A stretch of DNA of 64,000 nt from Salinivibrio siamensis (GCF_001996005.1 NZ_MUFB01000002.1:146667-210666), one strand, 5' to 3'. Shown: positions 27,141-37,769, numbered from the stretch's first letter. Numbers and translations: made by a program. The notes: a model not told the origin generated them from the letters alone.

Positions 27141-27709
27141 ATCTACTCCCTTGGCGAGAAAAAGCGCGCCGCGCGCAGCGTCAAACGTTTATGGTCCATA
27201 GTGGTTTGGTACTGCTGGGTGTGGTGTTAATGGTCAGTGCCGTGAACGCGGTCCAGCAGCACTGGCTGACTGAGCAGCAGGCACGCAATCAACGCTTAAC
27301 CGCAGGGGTGAACGATTTTCGTGCCACCTTACAAGCTTTTAAGCGCGAAGATAAAAAGCGTGAAGCGCTACAATCGCGCTTACAACTGGTCAACGCGTTA
27401 CAGCAACAGCGCAATAATGTCACCGCATTGCTGAATTTCATTCCAACCGTGATGCCTGAAGGGGCGTATTTAAGTCGTTTGGCGCAGCAACGGGGGCGTG
27501 TCACGGTCGAAGGCTGGGTCACATCCAATGCGGAGATGGCAAGTTTATTGGCAGCGTTAGAGCAAAGTGCGTTGGCCACCGACGTTGATATTGACACTGT
27601 GATCACCGAATCAGGATCGCAACGCGCCAACAAACGCTTCACTTTAAGCTTTCGTTTGACCGACTACGTCACACCGCAGTTACCCAAGCCCCAAGGCGTG
27701 CAGTCATGA
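27131..27709 (+). CDS. pilN: Type IV pilus alignment protein PilN
   Basis: Inner-membrane protein of 192 residues: short cytoplasmic motif MRINLLPWREKARR, which is the conserved INLLPWR segment that binds PilM, one membrane span (about residues 24-41), then a coiled-coil region and a periplasmic ferredoxin-like domain. Forms heterodimers with PilO. Overlaps pilM by 10 bp and pilO by 4 bp, so translation is probably coupled. Confidence 0.94.
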   Translation: MRINLLPWREKARRAQRQTFMVHSGLVLLGVVLMVSAVNAVQQHWLTEQQARNQRLTAGVNDFRATLQAFKREDKKREALQSRLQLVNALQQQRNNVTALLNFIPTVMPEGAYLSRLAQQRGRVTVEGWVTSNAEMASLLAALEQSALATDVDIDTVITESGSQRANKRFTLSFRLTDYVTPQLPKPQGVQS

Positions 27710-28317
27710 TTAGCGCTTTTGCATGGGATTGGCAAAAACTCCCCAGTGCGCCACTCGCCACCCGCGCTATCGTTTGGGCGGTGGGCGCGATTGCGCTATC
27801 GATGCTCGCAGCCCTGATGATTTTGTTGCCCAACCAAGAGGCGTTGGAGGCAGCGACTCAGCGCGAAGCACAACTCAAAGCCGAGTATCGGTTGTTGGCC
27901 AATCGCGTCGCCGCTCTGCCCGATGTGGAGGCACAAATGCGCGCGTTAAATCAGCAATATGCCACCTTGATTGCCCAACTGCCGGAAGAAGAAGAGCTTT
28001 CGGGATTACTCGCCGGGGTTAATGAAGTTGGGATCCGTCATCAGTTAGGTTTCAACACACTGAAGTGGCAGCCAAGAAAGCATGGTAGTTGGCTCGATGC
28101 GATCCCGATGACGGTTGTCTTGACCGGGGATTATGCCTCTATTGGTGCATTTAGCGCGGATATTGCCGCCATGACTCGCTTGGTGTCGCTGCAAGATTTT
28201 GTCTTAACCCGTACTGAGGACGATGACATTCATGCGCCCTTGCTGCTGTCGGTGTCGGCGACCACATATCGCTATACCGGTGAAGGTATTGCCACTGATA
28301 AGGAGTTCGTACAGTGA
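27706..28317 (+). CDS. pilO: Type IV pilus alignment protein PilO
   Basis: 203-residue inner-membrane protein with a single span near residues 22-42 (IVWAVGAIALSMLAALMILL), a periplasmic coiled coil and a ferredoxin-like domain. Partner of PilN; also binds PilP. ATGA overlaps with both pilN and pilP indicate translational coupling. Confidence 0.93.
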   Translation: MISAFAWDWQKLPSAPLATRAIVWAVGAIALSMLAALMILLPNQEALEAATQREAQLKAEYRLLANRVAALPDVEAQMRALNQQYATLIAQLPEEEELSGLLAGVNEVGIRHQLGFNTLKWQPRKHGSWLDAIPMTVVLTGDYASIGAFSADIAAMTRLVSLQDFVLTRTEDDDIHAPLLLSVSATTYRYTGEGIATDKEFVQ

Positions 28318-28826
28318 AGCGTCTTTTGGTGTTGTTATTTGGGTTGAGCTTGGTGGGCTGTGATAGATACCACAGTGATATCGAACAGTTTATGCAACAA
28401 ACTCAAGCCAGTGCGCAAGTCAATGCGACCCGCATCCCCCCTTCGCCGAATTACCAATCGATAGCCTTTATCACCGATCAGCGGGATCCCTTTGTGCTAC
28501 CCGCAATCAATGTTGGTGGGCAGGCTTCAACGGGCGACTGTTGGCAGCCCAATTTACAACGGCCTTTAGAGCCGCTTGAGCAATTTCCACTGGCAAGCCT
28601 TGCCATGAAAGGCAGCTTAACCAAAGGCGCACAGCAACAAGCCTTAATTGCCCGTCCTGATGGCACCATCAATCAAGTCAGTGAAGGTGCGCATTTAGGC
28701 GAAAACCGTGGCCGTGTAGTGGCCGTGAATGCAAATCAGATCGCGATTGAAGAAGCCCTGCCGGATGGGTTGGGGTGTTGGCAGCTTCGCACTGTCACCT
28801 TGTCGATGGAAGCAACTTTGCCGTAG
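28314..28826 (+). CDS. pilP: Type IV pilus lipoprotein PilP
   Basis: 170-residue inner-membrane lipoprotein: signal peptide MKRLLVLLFGLSLVGC ends in a lipobox (LVGC, Cys16). A disordered stretch is followed by the RDPFVLP segment and a beta-sandwich HR domain that contacts the secretin PilQ. It connects PilNO to PilQ. Overlaps pilO by 4 bp; pilQ begins 13 bp after. Confidence 0.92.
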   Translation: MKRLLVLLFGLSLVGCDRYHSDIEQFMQQTQASAQVNATRIPPSPNYQSIAFITDQRDPFVLPAINVGGQASTGDCWQPNLQRPLEPLEQFPLASLAMKGSLTKGAQQQALIARPDGTINQVSEGAHLGENRGRVVAVNANQIAIEEALPDGLGCWQLRTVTLSMEATLP

Positions 28827-28839
28827 TTAGGATACCAAT

Positions 28840-30588
28840 ATGATAATACGCCCTTACCTTTCCCGCACGTTTACGCCAAGCGTTCGCTCAGTCTGGCTCA
28901 TACTACTGACACTGATACTAAGCGTTGGCTCGGCGCAGGTTGCCGCAAAGAGTACGCTGACCGATATCGCGGTGAAGCGCCTCGACAATGGTGATGCTAG
29001 CGTCTCGCTGACGTTTTCTGACGCCGCGGTAGCGGCTGACTTTCGCCAACCGACGCCTCAGCAAGTCATGCTACGTTTGCCGAATGTGCAGCTTAAACCG
29101 GCACTGCTGGCGGTCCTCGATACTCGCCGTCGTCAGACGCCCGTGACTGAGATTGAAACCTTTCAGGCACCTGAGCGTGCCCGCATCGTACTGCGTGCTG
29201 AGCAGGCTGTGGATTTTGATTATCAGCAGCAAGGAAAGGTGTTGACCATTCGCGTCTCTGCGGCAAAAAAAGCGCCTTCCGCGACGGCCTTAGCGCAAAA
29301 AGGAGCGGCGATCTCGATTAACTTCCAAGATATTCCGGTCCGTACGGTGTTGCAGCTGATTGCTGAGCAGAATGATTTTAACCTGGTGACCTCGGACTCG
29401 GTGCAAGGCAATATCACCATGCGCATTGATGGTGTGCCTTGGCAAGATGTATTGGATGTGATTTTGCGCGTAAAGGGGCTGGATAAACGCCAACGGGGGC
29501 AAGTGATGCTCGTTGCCCCTCGCCGAGAGCTCATGGCACAAGAAAAGCAAGCGCTCGAAATGCGTCAGCAAGCGGACGCCTTACTACCACTGAGCTCAGA
29601 AGTGCTCACGGTGAACTATGCCAAAGCTAGCGATATCGCCGCACTGATTAAAGGACAAGGCGAAGGGGTCAGTTTACTGTCGCCCAGAGGGGCGGTATCG
29701 CTTGATGAGCGAACCAATGCGTTGATCATTAAAGATAATCAAAAGAATTTAGCCCGCATTCGCACCTTGGTTCGTCACTTGGATGTGCCCGTTAAGCAAG
29801 TCGAAATTGAGGCACGTATTGTGACGGTCGAGCAAGGTTCAGTGGACGAATTAGGCGTGCGTTGGGGACTGTTGAATCGAAATGGCTCAACCACGGTTGG
29901 CCCGTCTGTGGAAGGTAATTTGATGTGGGATAGCAATGTCACCGGGCAAGGACCTGAAAGCTTAAACGATGCGGCGACAGACGGCGCAAATATTGGCGAC
30001 TTCCTCAGCGTGAACCTGGCCGCTGCTAACCCCTCGGCCTCGAGCATGGCCTTGCAAGTGGCGAAGCTTGGCAATGATCTTCTGCTCGACTTGGAGCTGT
30101 CTGCGCTTGAAAGCGAGAGGAAAGCAGAAGTGGTATCGAGCCCCCGACTTATCACCACCAATAAAAAAGCGGCCTATATTGAACAAGGGACTGAGCTACC
30201 TTACCTTGAGGCGTCCTCAAGCGGTGCGGTGGCGGTGTCTTTTAAAAAAGCAGTGCTGAGTTTATCGGTGACCCCACAAATCACGCCCAACAATACGCTG
30301 GTTTTGGATTTAAAATTAACCCAAGACATGCCCGAAAAAGCCGTGGTGGCCGGGAAAGGCGAAGCGATGTCGATCAGTACCAAGCGCATTAATACCCAAG
30401 TGCTGGCGGAAAATGGTGAAACCGTGGTCTTAGGGGGGATCTTTCAGCAAACCATGATCAATAAAGAGACCCAAGTGCCGCTGCTGGGGGATATTCCCTT
30501 GGTTGGCAACTTGTTCAAGCACCAATTAAAAGACCATGCAAAACGCGAACTTCTGATCTTTGTGACCCCTAAAATCGTCACAGACTAG
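28840..30588 (+). CDS. pilQ: Type IV pilus secretin PilQ
   Basis: Outer-membrane channel for the pilus, 582 residues. Signal peptide ends near SAQVAA (about residue 36). One AMIN domain binds peptidoglycan, followed by the secretin short N domain (INFQDIPVRTVLQLIAEQN), an N1 domain and the secretin core with VEIEARIVTVEQ and the C-terminal GETVVLGGIFQQ and VPLLGDIPLVGNLF. Last gene of the pil operon; aroK follows after about 140 bp. Confidence 0.96.
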   Translation: MIIRPYLSRTFTPSVRSVWLILLTLILSVGSAQVAAKSTLTDIAVKRLDNGDASVSLTFSDAAVAADFRQPTPQQVMLRLPNVQLKPALLAVLDTRRRQTPVTEIETFQAPERARIVLRAEQAVDFDYQQQGKVLTIRVSAAKKAPSATALAQKGAAISINFQDIPVRTVLQLIAEQNDFNLVTSDSVQGNITMRIDGVPWQDVLDVILRVKGLDKRQRGQVMLVAPRRELMAQEKQALEMRQQADALLPLSSEVLTVNYAKASDIAALIKGQGEGVSLLSPRGAVSLDERTNALIIKDNQKNLARIRTLVRHLDVPVKQVEIEARIVTVEQGSVDELGVRWGLLNRNGSTTVGPSVEGNLMWDSNVTGQGPESLNDAATDGANIGDFLSVNLAAANPSASSMALQVAKLGNDLLLDLELSALESERKAEVVSSPRLITTNKKAAYIEQGTELPYLEASSSGAVAVSFKKAVLSLSVTPQITPNNTLVLDLKLTQDMPEKAVVAGKGEAMSISTKRINTQVLAENGETVVLGGIFQQTMINKETQVPLLGDIPLVGNLFKHQLKDHAKRELLIFVTPKIVTD

Positions 30589-30732
30589 GTTAGGTGTTGC
30601 CAAAGGGGTCACTGTCCTGAGATAATTTTTAATCTGATCACGAAATATCTGTGAGGAATTGGCGCCTCGGGCTTTTTTCATTAAGCCTGCGGGCGGTGTT
30701 GTCTTATTTAACCGCGCGTAAAATTGCTTAAA

Positions 30733-31251
30733 ATGGCTGAAAAACGAAACATCTTTTTGGTAGGCCCTATGGGGGCTGGTAAAAGCACAATTGGTCGTCA
30801 TCTCGCTCAGCAACTTCATATGGAATTCTATGATTCTGATTCAGTGATTGAAGATCGTACTGGAGCAGACATTGCATGGGTATTTGACGTTGAGGGTGAA
30901 GAAGGTTTCCGTAAACGCGAAGAAAACGTGATAAACGACCTCACTGAAGAGCAAGGTATCGTTCTCGCGACTGGCGGTGGCTCGATCATGAGCAAAGAAA
31001 GCCGCAACCGTCTCTCTGCTCGTGGTGTTGTGGTGTATTTAGAAACCACCATCGAGAAGCAGCTGGCACGCACCCAACGCGATAAGAAACGACCATTATT
31101 ACAAACTGACCAACCACGTGAAGTGCTTGAGTCGTTAGCGGAAGAGCGTAATCCTCTTTATCAAGAAATTGCTGATTATGTTGTACGTACTGACGATCAA
31201 AGTGCCAAAGTGGTGGCCAATCAAATCATGGCTCTGTTAGAGCAGCAATAA
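30733..31251 (+). CDS. aroK: Shikimate kinase I
   Basis: Phosphorylates shikimate with ATP in the chorismate pathway. The 172-residue protein starts [19 protein letters not shown], with Walker [10 protein letters not shown], and has DSD and LATGGGS substrate-binding motifs; it is close to E. coli AroK. The ATG at 30733 matches the family; a TTG three codons upstream is less likely. No clear ribosome site precedes it. Followed by aroB after 19 bp, the usual aroK-aroB-damX-dam cluster. Confidence 0.96.
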   Translation: MAEKRNIFLVGPMGAGKSTIGRHLAQQLHMEFYDSDSVIEDRTGADIAWVFDVEGEEGFRKREENVINDLTEEQGIVLATGGGSIMSKESRNRLSARGVVVYLETTIEKQLARTQRDKKRPLLQTDQPREVLESLAEERNPLYQEIADYVVRTDDQSAKVVANQIMALLEQQ

Positions 31252-31270
31252 CCAAACACAGGACCCGACC

Positions 31271-32350
31271 ATGGAACGGATAGACGTTAACCTAGGGGCA
31301 CGTAGCTACCCTATCTCGATCGGTGAAGGGCTGTTAGCTGATGCTAGCCTATTTGGGAGCGTCCATTCGCGTCGGGTTGCTGTCATCAGCAACGAGACAG
31401 TGATGCCGTTATACGGCGACGCACTGGTCTCAACCTTAAAACAGGCAGGCGCGGCGGATGTCGCTCGCTTGAGCCTACCCGATGGTGAGGCTTACAAGTC
31501 TTTAGAGACATTTAACACCATTAACACCTTCCTATTAGAAAACAATTACAACCGTGATGTGGTACTCGTTGCACTGGGCGGCGGCGTGATTGGTGACATC
31601 GTTGGCTTTGCCAGCGCCTGTTATCAGCGCGGGGTAGACTTTATCCAAGTGCCCACCACATTACTGGCGCAGGTGGACTCGTCGGTTGGTGGCAAAACCG
31701 CCATTAATCATCCACTGGGTAAAAACATGATTGGGGCTTTCTATCAGCCTCAAGCGGTCGTGATTGATACGCAGGTGCTTAGCTCTTTACCGCGTCGTGA
31801 ATTTGCCGCGGGCATGGCCGAAGTGATTAAGTATGGCATTATTGCCGACGCGCCTTTCTTTGATTGGCTCGATAGCGAAATGGCTGCACTGACAGCGCTC
31901 TCGCCGGATGCGCTACGTTATGCGATTCGCCGCTGTTGCCAGATAAAAGCCGATGTGGTCGCACAAGATGAAACCGAGGCGGGTGTCCGTGCACTCTTAA
32001 ACTTGGGCCACACGTTTGGCCATGCCATTGAGGCAGAAATGGGATACGGCAACTGGCTGCACGGTGAAGCGGTCTCAGCAGGGACGGTGTTGGCGGCTAA
32101 AACGGCACAGCAACACGGTCTGATTGAGCCAAAAACTGTGTCACGCATCACTGCCTTGCTGGAAAGTGCTGATCTTCCCATACAGGCACCCAGTGAGATG
32201 AACTACGATGCTTTTATTAAGCACATGATGCGTGATAAAAAAGTGCTTTCAGGACAGTTGCGCCTGGTTTTGCCGACAGCGATAGGCCAGGCTCAAGTGG
32301 TTGCAGATGTGCCCCATCAGTGTATTGCTGATGTGATTGATGCCGGTTAA
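31271..32350 (+). CDS. aroB: 3-dehydroquinate synthase
   Basis: NAD- and metal-dependent second step of the shikimate pathway, converting DAHP to 3-dehydroquinate. The 359-residue protein has [16 protein letters not shown] near residue 98, the [20 protein letters not shown] active-site region near 127, and metal-binding His residues in [11 protein letters not shown] and LHGEAVSAG. Length equals the family. Between aroK and damX. Confidence 0.97.
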   Translation: MERIDVNLGARSYPISIGEGLLADASLFGSVHSRRVAVISNETVMPLYGDALVSTLKQAGAADVARLSLPDGEAYKSLETFNTINTFLLENNYNRDVVLVALGGGVIGDIVGFASACYQRGVDFIQVPTTLLAQVDSSVGGKTAINHPLGKNMIGAFYQPQAVVIDTQVLSSLPRREFAAGMAEVIKYGIIADAPFFDWLDSEMAALTALSPDALRYAIRRCCQIKADVVAQDETEAGVRALLNLGHTFGHAIEAEMGYGNWLHGEAVSAGTVLAAKTAQQHGLIEPKTVSRITALLESADLPIQAPSEMNYDAFIKHMMRDKKVLSGQLRLVLPTAIGQAQVVADVPHQCIADVIDAG

Positions 32351-32361
32351 CCATTGGATGC

Positions 32362-33996
32362 ATGACAGACACTTTTGATACCTTAACCTTGGATCTGGAA
32401 AGCCAAACCCAGCTCCTTTCTCGACTGCAATTTATTACCCGCTTTAGTGCCAACTTGATCCAAGTGACTGGGCCTGAGGGGGCGGGTAAAACCTGGCTCA
32501 GTGAGCGCTATATGGAGCAGTGGGCAGATGCCCATGTTCATGCATTATTGGCGTGCCACACCGCTCAGAGCGATGCACAGCGCCGCGCTATCTTGCTGCG
32601 GCAAATTGTTAAAGATGGGGTGTTTAACGAAGCCGACCCGCTCATTGATAGTCTCACCATGATGCTCGATGGTGGTGGGTGTGATGCCTTATTGGTGATT
32701 GATGATGCGCATCGTTTGACCCCCGGCTTGTTGTCAGAGTTGTGGGCCTTGGTACAGCACGCCCAGCACCAAGCCAATTGGCGTATCAACGTGGTGCTTT
32801 TCTCGCTACCTGGAAAGTTGAACAAGTGGCTAGGCCAGGTGTCTTACGGGCACGAGCAAAAACCCCTGGAGCTCGAAATCTCTCCCCTCAACGAGGGAGA
32901 AGCTGAGATGTTTATTGATGTGCTGGCGGTCACCCAGCGCATCGGTGGCGAGAAAAAGAAACAGTGGTTAGCCAAATTTGCCAATCAAACCGTTTACCCC
33001 GGCACCATTATGGGAAAGGACAATCAGGAGACAGGCGCTGTGAGTAAAGATAAGAAAAAGCCCGCTAAAAACAACAAACCCTTCTTAATGCTGCTCCTTG
33101 CGGTGGTATTGATGATCGTCGGCGCGGGGGTGATTTGGTGGGTATTTCCAAGCCAGCAAGGTGACGCTGCGTCAGAAGCGGTGCTTCCTGAAGGGCTCAA
33201 GAATTTAGATGATTTGCTCAGTGAACAAGAGGAGCAAGCGATCACTGATCCGCAAACCGCGACCCAAACAGGCACACAACCTAGTGCGTCTAACGCGGAT
33301 GCGGGGAGCGAGACGATGACGTCGCCATCAGCCGATAATGGTGCGGTAACGGAAGATCAGGCGACCCTACCAGACGATATTAATGGTGAAGGGCTGACTG
33401 TTGGGCGCAGTGATGAAGGACAGCGTGTTGTGGTGCCCGATGATGTGGTCGATGCGATTATTGACGAACAAGATGCTGGAGGAGACGGCACTGACGCCGT
33501 TGATGAGCCATTAGCCAGCGAAATCAGTGAGGCGGTGCCTGCGCCTGCGGCACCACAAACCGCTGCGGATGACGTCGCGAACGCGGGTCAAACAACCGAT
33601 GAGGGCGCAACGGCATCGGCTACAAATGCCGATTCAGGCAATCGCAGCCAAGACACTCTTAGCCAAAATGAGAGTGGGCGAAATGGGTTGCCTTTAGCGC
33701 CACAAGCTTTGCTCAATATCCCTGCCCAGCGTTATGCCCTGCAATTGGCCGCCCTGCAATCTCGGCAAGATGCGGTTGCCTTGATTGAGGATTATCAATT
33801 GGCTGATCGCGTGCAGGTGTACCAAACGCAGCGCAATAATGCGACTTGGTATATGGTGCTATTGGGTGACTATGCCAGTGTGACTGAGGCTCGTCGTGCT
33901 GAACTAAACTTGGCGGATAATGTCCGTGCACTGCAGCCTTTTGTGAAATCATTCAGTCAGATCCATCGCGAAATTAACCGAGCAAATGGCCAGTAA
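32362..33996 (+). CDS. damX: DamX cell-division SPOR protein with N-terminal ATPase-like domain
   Basis: 544 residues in four parts: an AAA-type domain with Walker A GPEGAGKTWL (near residue 40) and Walker B-like ALLVIDDAHRL (near 110), a single membrane span near residues 240-262, a long acidic low-complexity linker rich in Ala, Asp and Gln, and a C-terminal SPOR domain (about 450-535) that binds denuded septal peptidoglycan. It localises to the division ring in E. coli. The linker is periplasmic by topology. Located between aroB and dam as in enterics; longer than the E. coli protein. Confidence 0.88.
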   Translation: MTDTFDTLTLDLESQTQLLSRLQFITRFSANLIQVTGPEGAGKTWLSERYMEQWADAHVHALLACHTAQSDAQRRAILLRQIVKDGVFNEADPLIDSLTMMLDGGGCDALLVIDDAHRLTPGLLSELWALVQHAQHQANWRINVVLFSLPGKLNKWLGQVSYGHEQKPLELEISPLNEGEAEMFIDVLAVTQRIGGEKKKQWLAKFANQTVYPGTIMGKDNQETGAVSKDKKKPAKNNKPFLMLLLAVVLMIVGAGVIWWVFPSQQGDAASEAVLPEGLKNLDDLLSEQEEQAITDPQTATQTGTQPSASNADAGSETMTSPSADNGAVTEDQATLPDDINGEGLTVGRSDEGQRVVVPDDVVDAIIDEQDAGGDGTDAVDEPLASEISEAVPAPAAPQTAADDVANAGQTTDEGATASATNADSGNRSQDTLSQNESGRNGLPLAPQALLNIPAQRYALQLAALQSRQDAVALIEDYQLADRVQVYQTQRNNATWYMVLLGDYASVTEARRAELNLADNVRALQPFVKSFSQIHREINRANGQ

Positions 33997-34068
33997 AATC
34001 CGCTGATTGATGAAGCAAAATAGGGTACAATCCGCCCCTTTTCAGACCGCAGAGATAGACTAGGGGCA

Positions 34069-34899
34069 ATGAGAAAGCATCGCGCGTTTCTAAAGTGGGC
34101 GGGAGGTAAGTACTCACTGGTCGATGACATTCGTCGTCATCTTCCTGAGGGGAACACGCTGATAGAGCCCTTTGTTGGCGCCGGATCGGTGTTTCTCAAT
34201 ACCGATTATGACCACTATATCTTGGCGGACATCAATCCCGATCTGATCAACTTATACAACATTATCAAGCAAACCCCGATGCGGTTTGTGGCTGATGCGC
34301 GCGCGTTTTTTTGCCAAGAGTACAACCAAAAAGAGCGTTATTTGGATGTGCGCCGTGAGTTTAATCTCACCACGGATCCCTACTTACGCTCGTTGTTTTT
34401 CCTCTATATGAATCGTCACGGCTTCAATGGCTTGTGTCGTTACAATAAAAAGGGTGGCTTTAATGTGCCCTTTGGCTCCTACAAAAAACCTTACTTTCCG
34501 GAAAAAGAGCTCGCGGTTTTTGCCGAAAAAGCGCAACGGGCAGAGTTTGTTTGTGAAGGGTATGCGGAAAGCTTTGCCCGCGCCAAGTTGGGCGACGTGA
34601 TTTACTGTGATCCGCCCTATGCGCCGCTTACCGCCACGGCGAACTTTACCACCTATGCTACCAATGGCTTTACGCTGGACGATCAAGCCTTACTGGCCGA
34701 ACACGCTGAACAGGCCTCTGTCAGCCAAGGGATCCCGGTTCTTATCTCCAACCATGATACGCCTTACACGCGTCGGCTATACCGTGGCGCGTCGTTTAAC
34801 GTGGTGAAAGTCAAGCGTACCATTAGCCGTAATGGACAAGGCCGGAATAAAGTGGACGAGCTACTGGCACTGTTCGACCCGCCATCGCCTACTCTGTGA
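34069..34899 (+). CDS. dam: DNA adenine methyltransferase (GATC)
   Basis: Class D12 N6-adenine methyltransferase of 276 residues, essential in Vibrio cholerae because it licenses chromosome 2 origin firing. Motifs: KWAGGKYSLVDDIRRHLP (SAM binding) at the start, FVGAGSVFLN near residue 37 and the catalytic DPPY in YCDPPYAPL near residue 182. The position after damX and before rpe is conserved. The 72-bp gap to damX holds nothing I recognise. Confidence 0.97.
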   Translation: MRKHRAFLKWAGGKYSLVDDIRRHLPEGNTLIEPFVGAGSVFLNTDYDHYILADINPDLINLYNIIKQTPMRFVADARAFFCQEYNQKERYLDVRREFNLTTDPYLRSLFFLYMNRHGFNGLCRYNKKGGFNVPFGSYKKPYFPEKELAVFAEKAQRAEFVCEGYAESFARAKLGDVIYCDPPYAPLTATANFTTYATNGFTLDDQALLAEHAEQASVSQGIPVLISNHDTPYTRRLYRGASFNVVKVKRTISRNGQGRNKVDELLALFDPPSPTL

Positions 34900-34922
34900 T
34901 GCTTCTCATCCGTCTTGGGCCA

Positions 34923-35111
34923 TTAGGTCAACACACTGACTAACGCCAGCAAGGCAGCGACAAAGATCCCAATCATCACCACACCGGTGATGATATACGC
35001 CGCCGGCGAATCATGGCCAAAATCTCGTTCGCGATTTTGTTGCGATTGGACGCCAAACAATGCCGCGATGACGCTCTTCATAACGTCAGTGAGTCTAGGT
35101 TTGCTGTCCAT
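34923..35111 (-). CDS. DUF2970 family small membrane protein
   Basis: A 62-residue protein from the ATG at 35111, which has a strong AGGAGG ribosome site seven bases away. It begins MDSKPRLTDVMKSVIAALFG and ends in one transmembrane helix (YIITGVVMIGIFVAALLALV). The pattern fits DUF2970, single-span proteins of unknown function in proteobacteria. Farther in-frame starts add unrelated residues. It is the only leftward gene in the aro-trpS region and is convergent with dam. Confidence 0.75.
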   Translation of the reverse strand: MDSKPRLTDVMKSVIAALFGVQSQQNRERDFGHDSPAAYIITGVVMIGIFVAALLALVSVLT

Positions 35112-35261
35112 GATGCCTCCTTTTTTGGCGCCTCTGTTTACTCTAGTCAAGCCACGATAACTTGTCAGTGTTAGCGAGGAGAAAACCGTGAACGGGTAAG
35201 ACTTCGTGGCCAAAATCGGGTAGAATTGCGGCAACTTTTTGGTAACTGAGGCGACCGTGCT

Positions 35262-35936
35262 ATGAAGGATTTTTTGATCGCGCCATCGATTTTATCTGCT
35301 GATTTTGCGCGACTGGGTGAAGAAGTGGACAAGGTGCTCGCCGCGGGGGCGGACGTGGTCCATTTTGATGTGATGGATAATCATTATGTCCCCAATCTCA
35401 CCTTTGGTGCCCCGGTTTGTCAGGCGTTACGTGACTATGGCATTACCGCCCCCATTGATGTCCACTTGATGGTTAAACCCGTCGACAGGATTATTCCTGA
35501 TTTTGCCAAAGCGGGCGCCAGCATGGTCACCTTTCATGCAGAAGCCAGTGAGCACATCGATCGTACCTTGCAGTTGATTAAAGAGCATGACATGCAAGCG
35601 GGCTTAGTCTTTAACCCGGGCACGCCGTTGCATTATCTCGATTACGTGATGGATAAGCTGGATATGATCTTGCTGATGTCGGTCAACCCAGGCTTTGGGG
35701 GGCAGTCGTTCATTCCCACCACGCTTGATAAACTCCGAGCCGTTCGACAGCGTATTGATGCCAGCGGTCGAGACATCCGTCTCGAAATCGATGGTGGCGT
35801 AAAAGCGAACAACATTGCTGAGGTTGCTGAGGCAGGCGCAGATATGTTTGTGGCGGGCTCCGCCATTTTTGGTCAGCCAGATTACAAGGCCGCCATTGAT
35901 GAAATGCGTGCCGAACTGGCAAAAGTAGAAAGGTAG
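35262..35936 (+). CDS. rpe: Ribulose-phosphate 3-epimerase
   Basis: Pentose phosphate enzyme interconverting ribulose-5-P and xylulose-5-P. 224-residue TIM barrel with [14 protein letters not shown] at the start, [14 protein letters not shown] near residue 37 with metal ligands, [12 protein letters not shown] near 138 and LEIDGGV near 173. gph follows 10 bp later, so rpe-gph-trpS form one unit as in E. coli. Confidence 0.97.
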   Translation: MKDFLIAPSILSADFARLGEEVDKVLAAGADVVHFDVMDNHYVPNLTFGAPVCQALRDYGITAPIDVHLMVKPVDRIIPDFAKAGASMVTFHAEASEHIDRTLQLIKEHDMQAGLVFNPGTPLHYLDYVMDKLDMILLMSVNPGFGGQSFIPTTLDKLRAVRQRIDASGRDIRLEIDGGVKANNIAEVAEAGADMFVAGSAIFGQPDYKAAIDEMRAELAKVER

Positions 35937-35946
35937 TTGAAGTAGT

Positions 35947-36627
35947 ATGAGCCTGCGTTATATTGCATTTGATTTAGACGGCACCTTAGTCGATAGCGTG
36001 CCAGATTTGACCCAAGCGCTGCAGATGATGTTAGCCGATTTGGACAGACCCACAGTGAGCGTTGCGGAGGTCACCGGCTGGATTGGTAATGGTGCAGATA
36101 TCATGATCCGTCGTGCCTTGTCGCGCGCTCACGCGCACGACCCCGATTTAGATCCCTCGCTGGTGGCACAAGCCAGAGAGCGCTTCAATTTCCATTACGA
36201 AAACAATGGGCACGAAAAGACAGTATTGTATGCGGGGGTCAAAGACACCTTGAACCACTTGCACCAGCAAGGCTATCAACTGGGTGTGGTCACCAATAAG
36301 CCTTACGCCTTTGTGCCAGCGATTTTAGCCGATTTAGGCCTAGCCGAATTATTTACCGATGTGATTGGCGGCGACAGTTTGTCGACCAGTAAGCCCGATC
36401 CCGAAGGCTTACATCGACTGCGCGATAAACACGGACTCACCAATGCCCAGATGTTGATGGTCGGTGATTCAAAAAATGATATTTTGGCAGCCCAGAATGC
36501 CGGAATCGCCTCCGTCGGCCTAACTTATGGCTACAACTATGGTGAGCCTATCAGTGACAGCTGCCCTACCTATATATTGGATCACTTTAGTGAATTAGTC
36601 TCTGTGGTTGCTAACCACCCAGAGTAA
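35947..36627 (+). CDS. gph: Phosphoglycolate phosphatase
   Basis: HAD-superfamily hydrolase of 226 residues that removes phosphate from 2-phosphoglycolate, a product of DNA 3'-end repair. Motif I is FDLDGTLVDSVPDL at residue 8, motif II VVTNKP near 118 and motif IV MVGDSKNDILAAQNAG near 172. Placed between rpe and trpS, which supports this family member. Confidence 0.94.
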   Translation: MSLRYIAFDLDGTLVDSVPDLTQALQMMLADLDRPTVSVAEVTGWIGNGADIMIRRALSRAHAHDPDLDPSLVAQARERFNFHYENNGHEKTVLYAGVKDTLNHLHQQGYQLGVVTNKPYAFVPAILADLGLAELFTDVIGGDSLSTSKPDPEGLHRLRDKHGLTNAQMLMVGDSKNDILAAQNAGIASVGLTYGYNYGEPISDSCPTYILDHFSELVSVVANHPE

Positions 36628-36688
36628 CGCGTTTAATAAGCAAATTAAGACCGCCCCCACGGGCAATATGTAAAGGAATCAAATCATC

Positions 36689-37726
36689 ATGAGTCAATCT
36701 TCAAAACCCATTGTATTGAGTGGTGTGCAACCCTCTGGCGAGCTAAGTATTGGTAACTATCTGGGCGCGTTGCGTCAGTGGGAACAGATGCAAGATGATT
36801 ATGACTGCCAATATTGCGTGGTGGATTTACATGCGATCACCGTCCACCAGGATGCAGACGCGTTACGCGAAGCCACGCTTGATGCCTTAGCGCTTTGCTT
36901 GGCGGTGGGGGTGAGCCCAGAAAAAAGTAACCTGTTTGTGCAATCACACGTGCCTGAGCACGCGCAGTTGAGCTGGGTACTTAACTGCTACACCCAAATG
37001 GGTGAGTTAAACCGGATGACCCAATTTAAAGACAAGTCGCAACGTCATGCTGAGAACATTAATGCGGGATTGTTTGGCTATCCAGTGTTAATGGCGGCGG
37101 ACATCTTGTTGTATCAAACCAATCAGGTTCCGGTTGGTCATGACCAAAAACAACACCTAGAGTTGGCGCGTGATGTGGCGACCCGCTTTAATAACCGTTA
37201 TGGCGATGTATTTGTGCTCCCAGAGCCGTATACACCCGACGTGAATGCCCGGGTAATGAGCTTACAAGATCCGACCAAGAAAATGTCTAAATCGGACGAT
37301 AATCGCAACAATGTGATTGGTTTGCTGGAAGACCCTAAAGCGATCGCGAAAAAAATTAAACGTGCGGTGACTGACTCTGAAGAGCCACCCCGTGTACGTT
37401 TCGATATTGCGCAAAAGCCAGGGGTGTCTAATCTGCTTGGGTTATTGTCGGGCGCCACGGGTAAGTCGATTGACGCGCTCGAGCAAGCCTACGAGGGCAA
37501 GATGTACGGGCATTTGAAAAAAGATACAGCCGATGCGGTGGTCGCTATGCTTGAGCCGTTGCAAGCGCGTTATCACGAGTACCGTGCCGATCGCGCATTG
37601 CTTGATAGCGTGATGCAAAAAGGGGCAGTCCATGCTTCGGCGCGCGCGCAGCAAACCTTGCGTAAGGTTTACGACGCAGTGGGTTTTGTACCACCCCGTC
37701 GCTGTCTCATGGAACAAAATATATAA
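36689..37726 (+). CDS. trpS: Tryptophanyl-tRNA synthetase
   Basis: Class I synthetase, 345 residues. The HIGH-type motif is [10 protein letters not shown] near residue 12, the tryptophan-binding [14 protein letters not shown] lies near 130, and KMSKS is present near residue 196. AAAGGAATC precedes the ATG. It ends the rpe-gph-trpS unit, followed by a strong terminator. The last residues, [11 protein letters not shown], extend a little beyond the usual VGF end. Confidence 0.97.
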   Translation: MSQSSKPIVLSGVQPSGELSIGNYLGALRQWEQMQDDYDCQYCVVDLHAITVHQDADALREATLDALALCLAVGVSPEKSNLFVQSHVPEHAQLSWVLNCYTQMGELNRMTQFKDKSQRHAENINAGLFGYPVLMAADILLYQTNQVPVGHDQKQHLELARDVATRFNNRYGDVFVLPEPYTPDVNARVMSLQDPTKKMSKSDDNRNNVIGLLEDPKAIAKKIKRAVTDSEEPPRVRFDIAQKPGVSNLLGLLSGATGKSIDALEQAYEGKMYGHLKKDTADAVVAMLEPLQARYHEYRADRALLDSVMQKGAVHASARAQQTLRKVYDAVGFVPPRRCLMEQNI

Positions 37727-37769
37727 TTAGCCGATAATTTTGTGAGCAAGCGAATTTAACAGTACAAAA

